Assembly (NCBI GenBank): GCA_024693715.1
Contig: JAILKS010000022.1
Location: 91,434-155,433 of the forward strand
From: Treponema sp.
GTDB taxonomy: Bacteria > Spirochaetota > Spirochaetia > Treponematales > Treponemataceae
Direction: 5' to 3'
Length of the DNA: 64,000 nt
The notes under the pieces were generated by a model that saw only the letters and a list, made by a program, of their open reading frames with translations, did no database searches and was not told the origin of the DNA. Shown here one piece after another: positions 42,957-51,170 of this stretch; the first letter of the stretch is position 1, and each line of letters opens with the position of its first letter. A program made the translations under genes and the position numbers.

Positions 42957-44633
42957 ATGAAGATTCGAAAATTCTGTTTTATCGCTTTTTTATTTATCTT
43001 ACCCGCTCTTGCAGCAGCAGAAGAACAACCAACGCCGGAAGAAGTTCAGCACTATATTCCATTCTGGGATGCTAACAAAGAAATATTTTCTCAAACTCAT
43101 GTATATCAGTGTGTCGGAAATGAAGACAATTCTTTATTTCTGCTGAACGTAACTACAGATGAAAGCTGGCATAACATCATATATGCTTTCTCTCCCGATT
43201 CATATTGGGAAGACAAAAGAATCTATAAAATCTGGGATCAGTCTGTTAGCGGTGGTGATGTACGAAGCCTGGTATACAGTCCTTTCTCTAAAAAATTTTA
43301 CTTTACTGCCTCCTGGGAAAATTCATCTGATCTTGTAAAGAATAACTGCGGGCTCTGGAGTGCTATCCAGACAAAGAAAAAATGGGAGCCTGTATTATTA
43401 AATCACCAGCAGATGGAATGCGGACTGGGTTTTTTAGTTATAAATAAAATGGGTGTATGGCTTTTACATGACAACGAACCCAACTGGGATATTGATGACC
43501 GCTTTCTAACAAGCACTTTATATCAGATAGAAGATAACAAAGGAAGATACATTTTTAAAACTCCGAAAGCGTTAAAAGATGTTTTTTTTCACTCATACTG
43601 GTCTTTTGAAAATCCTGTAAATGTTAAAATTGAAGATTCAAACATAAAGCATGAACATGAAGTCAATCTTAGAAATACAGATTATACCCTTATTCTTCGT
43701 GACAGAGATGCAGACTCATGGTGGGTTTTTGACTGTACAACAGAAAAAGCTGAAAAATATGAAAATTATGATGTTGCAAAAAAACAAGCACTTTTTATTG
43801 ACAATAAATATGTAAAAAAAGAACTCTTTATAAAATCAGAAACACCATTTCAGATTTCTTTACAGATTCTTTTCGTTATATTTTTTCTCATAAGTCTTAT
43901 TTCAATAATTACACTGCTTATCCACAGAGACAGAAAATTCAAACGGGCAACATGTACGCTAAAAGAACACAACAAGATGATTTTTGATATTCAGGAAAAA
44001 GAACGAGCAAAAATTAGCCGTGATATTCATGATTCAGTTGTACAGGATATTCGTGTACTTCGTCTTGAAACAGAAAATCTTAATGTCGATGAAAACTCAA
44101 AGCAAAAGCAATCAAAAATTGCAGAACTCGCAACAGATTGTATCATAAAGCTCCGCAATATCTGTTACAACCTTACACCGGCAGAGCTTGCAAGCTATAA
44201 CGAAGGAGATTCTTCGAAATTTGAACTTATTTCGATAATCAATTCTCTGGTACAGCAATTCTGTTCAAGAACTCATATCCCTTGTATTTTCAAGGTAGAA
44301 GAAGGATTTGAATATCCAGTTTTAGGAAAAGAAAAGACACAGAATGTTTTCAGAGTTATTCAGGAATCACTTACAAACATTGAAAAGCATTCTTATGCTA
44401 CACAGGCATCTATATATATGAAAAAGGATGGAAACGCTCTTTCAATCTATATAACAGATGATGGCATAGGATGTAATCAGGATGAATTAAATAAAAAACT
44501 GAAAAGCAAAGAGCATCTCGGATTACGTTCCATGAAAGACAGAATTGAATTAATCGGTGGTTCCATAGATTTTTTTACCTCTCAAAGTGATGGTATGGAA
44601 ATTAAAATCAACTTGCCATTGGAGAATGAATAA
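42957..44633 (+). CDS. Membrane sensor histidine kinase, NarL/DegS type
   Basis: The roughly 558-residue kinase has a signal peptide (LPALAAAEE), a periplasmic sensor of about 270 residues with many Trp and Tyr and no recognised fold, a membrane helix (about 285-310), a HisKA_3 dimerization helix with the phospho-His in SRDIHDSVVQD near 357, and a HATPase domain (VIQESLTNIEKHS, DDGIGCNQDE, HLGLRSMKDRIELIGG). It overlaps the response regulator in a TAATG. No Shine-Dalgarno precedes the ATG at 42957; an in-frame ATG lies 6 nt earlier. The signal sensed is unknown. Confidence 0.92.
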   Translation: MKIRKFCFIAFLFILPALAAAEEQPTPEEVQHYIPFWDANKEIFSQTHVYQCVGNEDNSLFLLNVTTDESWHNIIYAFSPDSYWEDKRIYKIWDQSVSGGDVRSLVYSPFSKKFYFTASWENSSDLVKNNCGLWSAIQTKKKWEPVLLNHQQMECGLGFLVINKMGVWLLHDNEPNWDIDDRFLTSTLYQIEDNKGRYIFKTPKALKDVFFHSYWSFENPVNVKIEDSNIKHEHEVNLRNTDYTLILRDRDADSWWVFDCTTEKAEKYENYDVAKKQALFIDNKYVKKELFIKSETPFQISLQILFVIFFLISLISIITLLIHRDRKFKRATCTLKEHNKMIFDIQEKERAKISRDIHDSVVQDIRVLRLETENLNVDENSKQKQSKIAELATDCIIKLRNICYNLTPAELASYNEGDSSKFELISIINSLVQQFCSRTHIPCIFKVEEGFEYPVLGKEKTQNVFRVIQESLTNIEKHSYATQASIYMKKDGNALSIYITDDGIGCNQDELNKKLKSKEHLGLRSMKDRIELIGGSIDFFTSQSDGMEIKINLPLENE

Positions 44634-45265
44634 TGAAAAATATTCTTTATATTGTAGATGATCACAGTATGGTTCGTGCAGGACTAAAAGCATGGTTGGA
44701 AAATCACACTCAATGGCGGGTTGCAAAAGAATTTGCCTCTTCTAAGGAATGTCTTGAATGTCTTAACTGCATTAAATCAAATAAAGCAAATTATAAGGAA
44801 GACATTTTTCCTGAAATAATAATCGTTGATGTTCAGCTGATTAATGAAACAGGCTTCTCGCTAGTGCAGAAAATTACCGAAAAATTTCCATATGTAAAAT
44901 GCATAATGTATTCAATGTTTGATACAACAGGCTTTGTACTTCAGGCAAAGGATTCGGGAGCAAAGGATTACATATCAAAGGTTGCAAAAGAAGAAGAACT
45001 TGTTCACTGTCTTGAAATAGTTCAAGCAGGGGGAACATATCTTGAACAATACATGCTTGAAGCTCAGAATAAAATCGGTTCAATTGTTTCAATCCTTTCA
45101 AAACAAGAACGAAATATTTTTGAAGCTATCCTTCAGGAAAAAACAAATAAACAGATTTGTGATGAATTTTTTATTTCTCCACGAACTGTTGAAAATTACA
45201 CAAGCAGACTTTATTCAAAAATCGGTGTAAAAAACAGAGATGAACTGATTGAAAAATACAAGTAG
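44633..45265 (+). CDS. NarL/LuxR-family response regulator
   Basis: The 210-residue protein has a receiver with the acidic pair in YIVDDHSMVRAG, phospho-acceptor Asp in IIIVDVQLINETG, and the Lys in KDYISKVAKEEE. A C-terminal LuxR-type HTH follows (LSKQERNIFEAI, ICDEFFISPRTVENYTSRLY). It is translationally coupled to the kinase upstream and should be its partner. Its targets are not evident. A tandem array of hairpin repeats begins 4 nt after the stop. Confidence 0.95.
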   Translation: MKNILYIVDDHSMVRAGLKAWLENHTQWRVAKEFASSKECLECLNCIKSNKANYKEDIFPEIIIVDVQLINETGFSLVQKITEKFPYVKCIMYSMFDTTGFVLQAKDSGAKDYISKVAKEEELVHCLEIVQAGGTYLEQYMLEAQNKIGSIVSILSKQERNIFEAILQEKTNKQICDEFFISPRTVENYTSRLYSKIGVKNRDELIEKYK

Positions 45266-45269
45266 AAAT

Positions 45270-45563
45270 CATCGAAAATCCGTTAAAAAACAACTGCGAA
45301 AACTTACAGCAGTTGTTTTAGGATTATCCTTATAACATCGAAAATCCGTTAAAAAACAACTGCGAAGACCTGGAGCAGTTGTTTTAGGATTATCCTTATA
45401 ACATCGAAAATCCGTTAAAAAACAACTGCGAAGACCTGGAGCAGTTGTTTTAGGATTATCCATTTAAAAAAAAAATAGCTCCAACGGGAATCGAACCTTA
45501 TAACATCGAAAATCCGTTAAAAAACAACTGCGAAAACTTACAGCAGTTGTTTTAGGATTATCC
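45270..45563. repeat. Four tandem 60-bp hairpin (terminator) repeats between the response-regulator gene and tRNA-Glu
   Basis: Copies lie at 45270-45329, 45336-45395, 45402-45461 and 45504-45563, with periods 66, 66 and 102. Each starts CATCGAAAATCCGTT, contains a perfect 11-bp hairpin AAAACAACTGC/GCAGTTGTTTT and ends GGATTATCC. Copies 1 and 4 share the loop GAAAACTTACA, and copies 2 and 3 share GAAGACCTGGA. Read on the minus strand, the stem is followed by T-runs, so each copy is a terminator for tRNA-Glu; read on the plus strand they can also end the response-regulator transcript. The 300 bp hold no credible gene. Confidence 0.9.
45476..45497 (-). repeat. Duplicated 22-nt 3' end of tRNA-Glu inside the terminator array
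   Basis: These 22 bases are identical to the last 22 nt of the tRNA-Glu gene (T-loop, 3' acceptor strand and discriminator), and the following A/T run is also duplicated. This shows that one duplication unit spanned the tRNA end plus terminator. It cannot form a tRNA. Confidence 0.9.
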
Positions 45564-45576
45564 ATTTAAAAAAAAA

Positions 45577-45649
45577 TAGCTCCAACGGGAATCGAACCCG
45601 TCTCTCAGCCTTGAGAGGGCCGCGAACTAAACCAATATTCTATGGAGCC
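45577..45649 (-). tRNA. tRNA-Glu (anticodon CTC)
   Basis: The 73-nt cloverleaf has acceptor GGCTCCA/TGGAGCT, D-stem GAAT/GTTC with G18G19, anticodon stem CGGCC/GGCTG with loop CTCTCAA, and T-stem ACGGG/CCCGT. The anticodon at positions 34-36 is CTC. CCA is not encoded. A terminator array follows downstream. Confidence 0.95.
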
Positions 45650-45656
45650 ATAATAA

Positions 45657-45689
45657 CAAAAAAAGCTGAACTATTATCCAGTTCAGCTT
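45657..45689 (-). terminator. Terminator between tRNA-Gln and tRNA-Glu
   Basis: On the minus strand AAGCTGAAC pairs perfectly with GTTCAGCTT and is followed by seven T. It starts right after the tRNA-Gln end, so the two tRNAs are probably transcribed separately. Confidence 0.8.
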
Positions 45690-45692
45690 GAG

Positions 45693-45763
45693 TTCCCCAA
45701 GGAGGATTCGAACCCCCACAGTCAGAACCAGAATCTGAAGTGCTACCATTACACAATCGGGGA
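45693..45763 (-). tRNA. tRNA-Gln (anticodon CTG)
   Basis: The 71-nt cloverleaf has acceptor TCCCCGA/TTGGGGA, D-stem GTG/CAC, anticodon stem TCAGA/TCTGA with loop TTCTGGT, T-stem GGGGG/CCTCC with one G-U, and discriminator A. Anticodon CTG. CCA is not encoded. Confidence 0.95.
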
Positions 45764-45811
45764 ATAAGTGTTATTAATATATAAAATTTCAGAGTTTTAG
45801 TCAAGTAGCAA

Positions 45812-48304
45812 TTACCCGTTTAATTCTACATAGGTTTTTCCAGCCCCGCCATCCTCTGCCGATGCAAACGAAAAATCCTTTACAAGCGGACAATGAGAAA
45901 GATAATCCTTTACAAGCTGTTGTAAAATTCCATCACCCTTTCCATGAATAATGCTGAAGTTCATAAAATTATTTATCGCACATAAATCTATCTGATGCTG
46001 CAAAACCTTCAAAGCTTCCTCAGCCCTCATTCCTAGAAGTCTCAACTCAAATACAGGTCTTTCTTTAGCAGAATCAACAGAATAATCAATTTTAATTTCA
46101 GGAATCTTGTTTCCATCATCATCTTTATTTTTTAAAAGCACAAGATCTTTTTCTTTAATGCTCATTCTTATACTTCCAAACTGAACCAGCCATACTCCTT
46201 TTTTTTCAAGTGATATTAACTCACCTTCATTCATCGTTGTTTTTGACCTTACGATTGTTCCTTCCTTAAATGCAAGTTCTTCTGCCTTTTCTTTTTTTAC
46301 AGGAAGCATTACGGGACTTGCATATTGAAGGGCTTCTGCATTACTAAGTCTTTTTTTTGTTTTTTTAGCAGATGAAGGATATTTTTTAACTTTATCAAGC
46401 TGTTCCTGTTCCTTCAGTAGTTTTTCTTCTTCAGCCTCAATCTTTGAATCAAAGCGATTAACATTCTGTTCAAGTTCACTTATAAACGATTTTACATTTT
46501 TTGTTTTTTCTTTTGTAATCTCACCTTCCCGTAAAGTACGCACAAGATTTTCCAGCTGACGTCTTGAATGAACAAGGAAATCATACATTTCCTGCTGATG
46601 GCCTTTCTTAAGCTGATTTTCCTTTTTACGTAAATCAAGATCACGCTGCTTTAATCTGCTTTCTTTTTCAAGAAGATTTTCTTCAAGATTTTTATTTTTT
46701 GCCATCACTTCATTTAATTCAATATGCTTACGGTTTAATCCTCTTATGAGTGCACTTACATCTGCCTGTTCAGTTGAAATATAATTTCTTGCCGCTTTTA
46801 TAAGCTTTTCCGGAAATCCATTTTTTCGGGCAATATCAAGAGCATGACTTTCTCCAGGTATTCCCATAATAAGACGATATGACGGAGACAAAGTATTTTT
46901 ATCAAACTCAACCGATGCATTAATACAGGAAGCATTCGTATAACCGTAATTTTTTAGAATCCCCTGATGAGTAGTAACAAGCACAAATGATTTTTTTTCA
47001 ATCAGTTCATCAAGCACTGCCATACTGATTGCAGTTCCCTCCATAGGATCTGTTCCACTTCCAAGCTCATCAAGTAGAATAAGTGTTTTTTCATCAGATT
47101 CACTTACAGCCCTTGCAATATTTTTCATATGTCCGCTGAAGGTAGAAAGGCTCTGATCAAGACTCTGTTCATCTCCAATATCTGCAAAAATCTTATTAAA
47201 TACAGGAAGCTTTGTTCCTTCTGCACAAGGGATAGGAAATCCAGCCTGATTAAGCATGGAAAATAAAGCAAATGTTTTTAAAGAAACTGTCTTACCACCG
47301 GTATTCGGTCCTGTAATGATAAGAAGTCTTTTGTTTTCCATAAATCTAATATCAATGGGGACAGCCCTGTCTTTTAACAAAGGATGTCTTGCCTTAAGTA
47401 AAACAGGCGGTTCATTTTTACAGGACTGTGCATATATACAGTTATTTTCAATTCCCCATTTAGCCGCCGCAAAAGTTGTATCAAACATAATCATAAGCGG
47501 AAGGGCATTTTTAAAAAATGGTATGCACGGTTGAAGAGCCAGTGTTAAATCTGCAAGAATTTTATTGATTATCTGAACAAGTTCATTTTCTTTCTGAACA
47601 AGCTCATTACTGCATTCAACTGCTTCTCCGGGTTCTATGTAAACGGTCTGAGCTGTCTGACTTACCTCATGAACAATTCCCTGAATTCTATTTTGAAGAC
47701 TTGCCTTAACTGCAAGCACCTGTCGACCACCGCGTAAAACAGGAACGAACGATTCCAGAACAGCCTGATATTTCTGATCACTTATATAAGACTGCATTAT
47801 ATTCTTTAATTTTGCATTAAGTGATGCAATCGATTTTCTTATCGCAACTATTTCCGGTAAATCACGCATTTCTCCATCTTTCGTAATAACATGAAAAATT
47901 AACCTTTCTGCTTCTGATTCATCCGGTAAAAGATTAACCTGTTCCAATAAATTTTTAAGATTCAATTTTTCTGCGTGATTTTTTATCGATTCACGGATGC
48001 TTTTTAACGAAAGACAGAAATTTGCCAGAGCCTGAACCTGAGCCAGATTAAGGCTTGCCCCATTTGTCTTTATAATTGCAAACAGAGAAGAAATATTATT
48101 CCATGGTTTTACAGGATTATTATGAATCTCATAATAAAAGGTTTTCCATTCACTTCCAAGATTTTTTAAAAATTCAATTTTTTTAAAATCAGTTAATGGT
48201 TCCCTGCCAAGTATTTCGGCTTTTCCTTCTTCACTTACACAAAAAGATGCAACAAAATCTCTGATTCTATAATAATCAATTTCTGATAGAGTTTTCTGAT
48301 CCAT
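45812..48304 (-). CDS. mutS2: Endonuclease MutS2 (Smr-domain)
   Basis: The protein of about 830 residues has a MutS-type core and ATPase (ITGPNTGGKTVSLKT, Walker B TLILLDELGSGTDP), a long coiled coil (about 505-640) and a C-terminal Smr nuclease domain (about 755-836) with ELRLLGMRAEEAL and SIIHGKGDG. It lacks the MutS mismatch-recognition domain. MutS2 suppresses recombination and rescues collided ribosomes in other bacteria. The ATG at 48304 lies 6 nt after the rsgA stop; a GTG at 48322 that overlaps rsgA is an alternative start. Confidence 0.95.
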   Translation of the reverse strand: MDQKTLSEIDYYRIRDFVASFCVSEEGKAEILGREPLTDFKKIEFLKNLGSEWKTFYYEIHNNPVKPWNNISSLFAIIKTNGASLNLAQVQALANFCLSLKSIRESIKNHAEKLNLKNLLEQVNLLPDESEAERLIFHVITKDGEMRDLPEIVAIRKSIASLNAKLKNIMQSYISDQKYQAVLESFVPVLRGGRQVLAVKASLQNRIQGIVHEVSQTAQTVYIEPGEAVECSNELVQKENELVQIINKILADLTLALQPCIPFFKNALPLMIMFDTTFAAAKWGIENNCIYAQSCKNEPPVLLKARHPLLKDRAVPIDIRFMENKRLLIITGPNTGGKTVSLKTFALFSMLNQAGFPIPCAEGTKLPVFNKIFADIGDEQSLDQSLSTFSGHMKNIARAVSESDEKTLILLDELGSGTDPMEGTAISMAVLDELIEKKSFVLVTTHQGILKNYGYTNASCINASVEFDKNTLSPSYRLIMGIPGESHALDIARKNGFPEKLIKAARNYISTEQADVSALIRGLNRKHIELNEVMAKNKNLEENLLEKESRLKQRDLDLRKKENQLKKGHQQEMYDFLVHSRRQLENLVRTLREGEITKEKTKNVKSFISELEQNVNRFDSKIEAEEEKLLKEQEQLDKVKKYPSSAKKTKKRLSNAEALQYASPVMLPVKKEKAEELAFKEGTIVRSKTTMNEGELISLEKKGVWLVQFGSIRMSIKEKDLVLLKNKDDDGNKIPEIKIDYSVDSAKERPVFELRLLGMRAEEALKVLQHQIDLCAINNFMNFSIIHGKGDGILQQLVKDYLSHCPLVKDFSFASAEDGGAGKTYVELNG

Positions 48305-48309
48305 TTTGG

Positions 48310-49296
48310 TTAATCTTCCCACTCACCTGTTCTGATTTCATATGCGATTCTTTTATAACTGTCAAAACGTTCCATCGTAATTTTACCGTCTTCGACAGCT
48401 TTTTTTACCGCACAATCCGGTTCTGTATCGTGCTTACAGTCAAGACCGAATTTGCATTTTCCAACAAAAGGTTCAAACTCGCGGAAATAAAGTGCTACAT
48501 CATCAGCTTCTATATCGTCTAAAACAAAGCGTCTTATTCCAGGAGTGTCTATGATGTTTGCCTTTCTTCCCTGAATGCCTTCTGTTAAAGTTTCGTTCAA
48601 AGTAAGGTGAATTAAAGTTCCCTTTGTAGTTGTGTGATTTCCCCTTCCGTATTTTTTAGAAAGACTTCCGGTTCTTAAAACACATGAATTATCCATTACG
48701 TTGATTAAAGAAGACTTACCTACACCAGACTGCCCTACAAAAGCACTCAAGTGGTCTTCCAAAAGCTCTGCAAATTCCTGCATGCCAAGTCCTGTTTTTG
48801 CAGAAATACGAAGCACCTTATATCCAAGCTCTTCCCAGATAGAAAGTCTTTTATCAATCTGATTAAATTCTTCTTCGCGGCCGTCCAGCAGCATCTTTTC
48901 TGCTAAGTCCCATTTGTTACATACAATTACAGGTTTAATTCCCTGATGCTCTGCCTGTGCCAGTGCTCTGTCTGTAAAGCGTGGTCTAAACGGTGGCTCA
49001 TCCGGAGTTGTTACAAGAATAAGATAATCAAGGTTACTTGCCAAAAGCTGGGGACATCTTCCTTTTACGTTCCATCTTAAAAATGTATTTTTTCTTGGCT
49101 CCAGACTTATAACCTGACCTTTTTTATCGTTAATAGGATCAGGTTCAATTTTAACTACATCACCTGGGGCAATAGGATTATAAAACTCTTTGTCTGTTTT
49201 AATAACCTTTCCCTTGATTGTGCAGTTTCTTATAACTTCGTCTTCGCATTCAACCGTAAAAAGATTGTTTGTTCCGGCAATTATTAATCCCTTCAT
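48310..49296 (-). CDS. rsgA: Ribosome small subunit-dependent GTPase RsgA
   Basis: The 328-residue protein has an N-terminal OB domain, a circularly permuted GTPase (VCNKWDLAE before GQSGVGKSSLIN, then IDTPGIRRF) and a C-terminal zinc knuckle with Cys-His ligands (CKFGLDCKHDTEPDC). RsgA checks late 30S assembly and stimulates GTP hydrolysis on the ribosome. Its stop is next to mutS2 and its start lies 6 nt from an ion-transporter gene. Confidence 0.96.
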   Translation of the reverse strand: MKGLIIAGTNNLFTVECEDEVIRNCTIKGKVIKTDKEFYNPIAPGDVVKIEPDPINDKKGQVISLEPRKNTFLRWNVKGRCPQLLASNLDYLILVTTPDEPPFRPRFTDRALAQAEHQGIKPVIVCNKWDLAEKMLLDGREEEFNQIDKRLSIWEELGYKVLRISAKTGLGMQEFAELLEDHLSAFVGQSGVGKSSLINVMDNSCVLRTGSLSKKYGRGNHTTTKGTLIHLTLNETLTEGIQGRKANIIDTPGIRRFVLDDIEADDVALYFREFEPFVGKCKFGLDCKHDTEPDCAVKKAVEDGKITMERFDSYKRIAYEIRTGEWED

Positions 49297-49302
49297 AAGC
49301 TT

Positions 49303-50643
49303 TTAACCCCACAAGAAATAAAGAAGTAAGGCAGCAGCACCTGTTGTTAAAATTGTAAACGGAACAGCAACCTTAAGCCAGCCGGAGAACTTCATCGGGT
49401 ATCCTTCTTTCTTTAAAATACCCATGCTCACAACATTTGCAGAAGCGCCGAATGGTGTAAGGTTTCCACCAAGACAGCTTCCTATTAAAAGTGCAAACAT
49501 ATAAAGCTCTTTATTCATTTCCATAGCCTGAGCAAGAGAGCCTGCAACAGGAAGCATTGCAATAATATAAGGAACATTATCTACAAAGCCGCTTATTGCA
49601 ACAGAAACCAAAAGGATGATTATAAAACCAAGGATTTTTGAACCGCCGCAAATACCGGCAAGAAATTCTGCAAAATCCTCTAAAAGTCCAACTTCCTGAA
49701 TGGCTCCAACTACAACAAAAATACCAAGCAGGAAGAAAATTGTTTCCCAGTCGAGCCCTTTAATAAGCTCCGCAGTTTCTTTCATATTTTTTTTCTGAGA
49801 AAAGATATACCACAAAACAGCGATAAGCCCGAGTGCAAAAACATAAAGTCCGCTTGTATAGGCAAATTCGCCTGGAATAAAGCTCACGCCCGCAAGACCA
49901 AAAATCATTACTAAAAGAATGATAAACGGAACCCACGAAATTACCTTTGTGCTTTCAACCTGGATTTTTTCATTTCTGTACTTTGCAAAAAAGAAATAAA
50001 AATAAATACATCCGACTAAAAGTCCAGTCTGGATAATAAAGAAGATTGAAAGAGTGTTATTATGAATAAAAAAGTCGTTAAAGTTATAGCCCGCATAAGC
50101 TGCAAAAATCATGCTTGGAGGATCTCCTACCAAAGTGGCAGTTCCTTCAAGGTTAGACATAACAGCAAGACCAATCATAAAGTAAGTTGGATTCATGTTG
50201 AGCTTTTTAGAAAGTGCTAAGGCAATCGGTGCCATAACCAAAACCGTTGCAACATTTTCTACAAAGATAGAAATAATACCTGTCATGGCAAGAATCAAAA
50301 CAATTGCAATGCCCGGGTTACTGCTTTTATTTATAATTCCGTCTGCAATACGAGCCGGAACCTTTGAATATAAAAACAAGGCTGCAATAATCATGCTTCC
50401 AAGGTAAATTAAAATTACGTTCCAGTTGATAATTCCAAAAACAGAATGAGTTAATGCATAAAAATGAGTGCCGGTTTTTAAAGCCTGGGGTAAAGGGAAA
50501 ATGCTTCCTGGTAAAATCATTCCTGTTACAATAACCAAAAGTGCTGCGATTGTTGTAAACCACACCTTTTTACTTTGAAAGAGGATTACAAACACATACA
50601 TTAAAACTGCAATTCCAAGTACAATCCACTTAATATAATCCAT
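49303..50643 (-). CDS. Ion-transporter superfamily permease (ArsB/NhaD/SLC13-like)
   Basis: The 446-residue protein has about 11-12 helices. ATVLMAPIALAL after SIFVENVA, LEGTATLVGDPPSM and GGNLTPFGASANVV are the paired IT-superfamily re-entrant motifs. Members move Na+/H+, arsenite, phosphate or dicarboxylates, and the sequence does not settle which. It is followed upstream by a lone cyclic-nucleotide-binding protein and a channel-like RCK protein with gaps under 10 nt, so a role in ion balance is likely. Confidence 0.88.
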   Translation of the reverse strand: MDYIKWIVLGIAVLMYVFVILFQSKKVWFTTIAALLVIVTGMILPGSIFPLPQALKTGTHFYALTHSVFGIINWNVILIYLGSMIIAALFLYSKVPARIADGIINKSSNPGIAIVLILAMTGIISIFVENVATVLVMAPIALALSKKLNMNPTYFMIGLAVMSNLEGTATLVGDPPSMIFAAYAGYNFNDFFIHNNTLSIFFIIQTGLLVGCIYFYFFFAKYRNEKIQVESTKVISWVPFIILLVMIFGLAGVSFIPGEFAYTSGLYVFALGLIAVLWYIFSQKKNMKETAELIKGLDWETIFFLLGIFVVVGAIQEVGLLEDFAEFLAGICGGSKILGFIIILLVSVAISGFVDNVPYIIAMLPVAGSLAQAMEMNKELYMFALLIGSCLGGNLTPFGASANVVSMGILKKEGYPMKFSGWLKVAVPFTILTTGAAALLLYFLWG

Positions 50644-50648
50644 AAATC

Positions 50649-51161
50649 CTACGCATCCTCAATTTCGCTGAATAATGCTTCATACAAAGTTGCCTTATCG
50701 TTGTTAGTATCACGAATTGTCTGAGCCATTCTCTGAGCAAGTTTCATCAAAACCCTGTAGCCAAGCAAAGGTTCTTTTTCGCAGAGTTCTTTAAATTTTT
50801 TACATGAAAGGGCAATACAACTGCAGTCGCTGGCAGCCTTAACTGTAGCACTTCTTGTATCCTTACTTATAAGTGCAGTCTCTCCAAAAAATACATTCTG
50901 ATCGCTCGAAAGATTTGCAAGCGCAATTTTATCTCCGGCCGGTGTATTTCTCATTACATTTACAGTACCGGTATAAAGAATATAAAGAAGATCTCCATAC
51001 TCACCTTCTGTAATAATTACATCACCCTTTTTAAATTTTTTAAGCATGATGTTTTCGTAAACAAGTTTGAGTATGCGCCTGTCGTTTTCGTTATCTTCCT
51101 TGAATGAAGAAAAAAGCTGAATCTTTAATAATTTTGGTAATACTGTCTCAAATTCGTCCAT
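50649..51161 (-). CDS. Stand-alone cyclic-nucleotide-binding-domain protein
   Basis: The 170-residue protein is essentially one CNBD (about 30-140): KKGDVIITEGEYGDLLYILYTG, a phosphate-binding-cassette-like FFGETALISKDTRSATVKA, then a helical end. It has no DNA-binding HTH, so it is not a Crp/Fnr factor. The cassette has the GE and the R-S-A-T seen in domains that bind cAMP or cGMP. It is 9 nt downstream of a channel-like membrane protein and 5 nt upstream of an ion transporter, so it may gate one of them in trans. Confidence 0.88.
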   Translation of the reverse strand: MDEFETVLPKLLKIQLFSSFKEDNENDRRILKLVYENIMLKKFKKGDVIITEGEYGDLLYILYTGTVNVMRNTPAGDKIALANLSSDQNVFFGETALISKDTRSATVKAASDCSCIALSCKKFKELCEKEPLLGYRVLMKLAQRMAQTIRDTNNDKATLYEALFSEIEDA

Positions 51162-51170
51162 ATTGCCCCG

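Noticed and set aside
42945..42959. Leaderless start for the histidine kinase gene
   Set aside because: TATTAT sits 6 nt before the ATG, but no acceptable -35 exists at 16-18 nt, so I do not count it with the three clear cases.
45269..45463. Minus-strand reading frame of 64 codons with a threefold peptide repeat
   Set aside because: The peptide repeat only mirrors the tandem DNA terminator units; there is no ribosome-binding site and the hairpins explain the sequence better.
45270..45563. CRISPR-like array (regular repeats of about 60 bp)
   Set aside because: Spacers are 6 nt or a tRNA fragment, units contain perfect terminator hairpins, and no cas genes are present.
45476..45649. Phage or island attachment site at tRNA-Glu
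   Set aside because: The two copies of the tRNA end are only about 80 bp apart with terminators between them and no integrase; local duplication is simpler.
50649..51161. Crp/Fnr-type transcription factor
   Set aside because: The sequence ends after the cyclic-nucleotide domain and has no helix-turn-helix.
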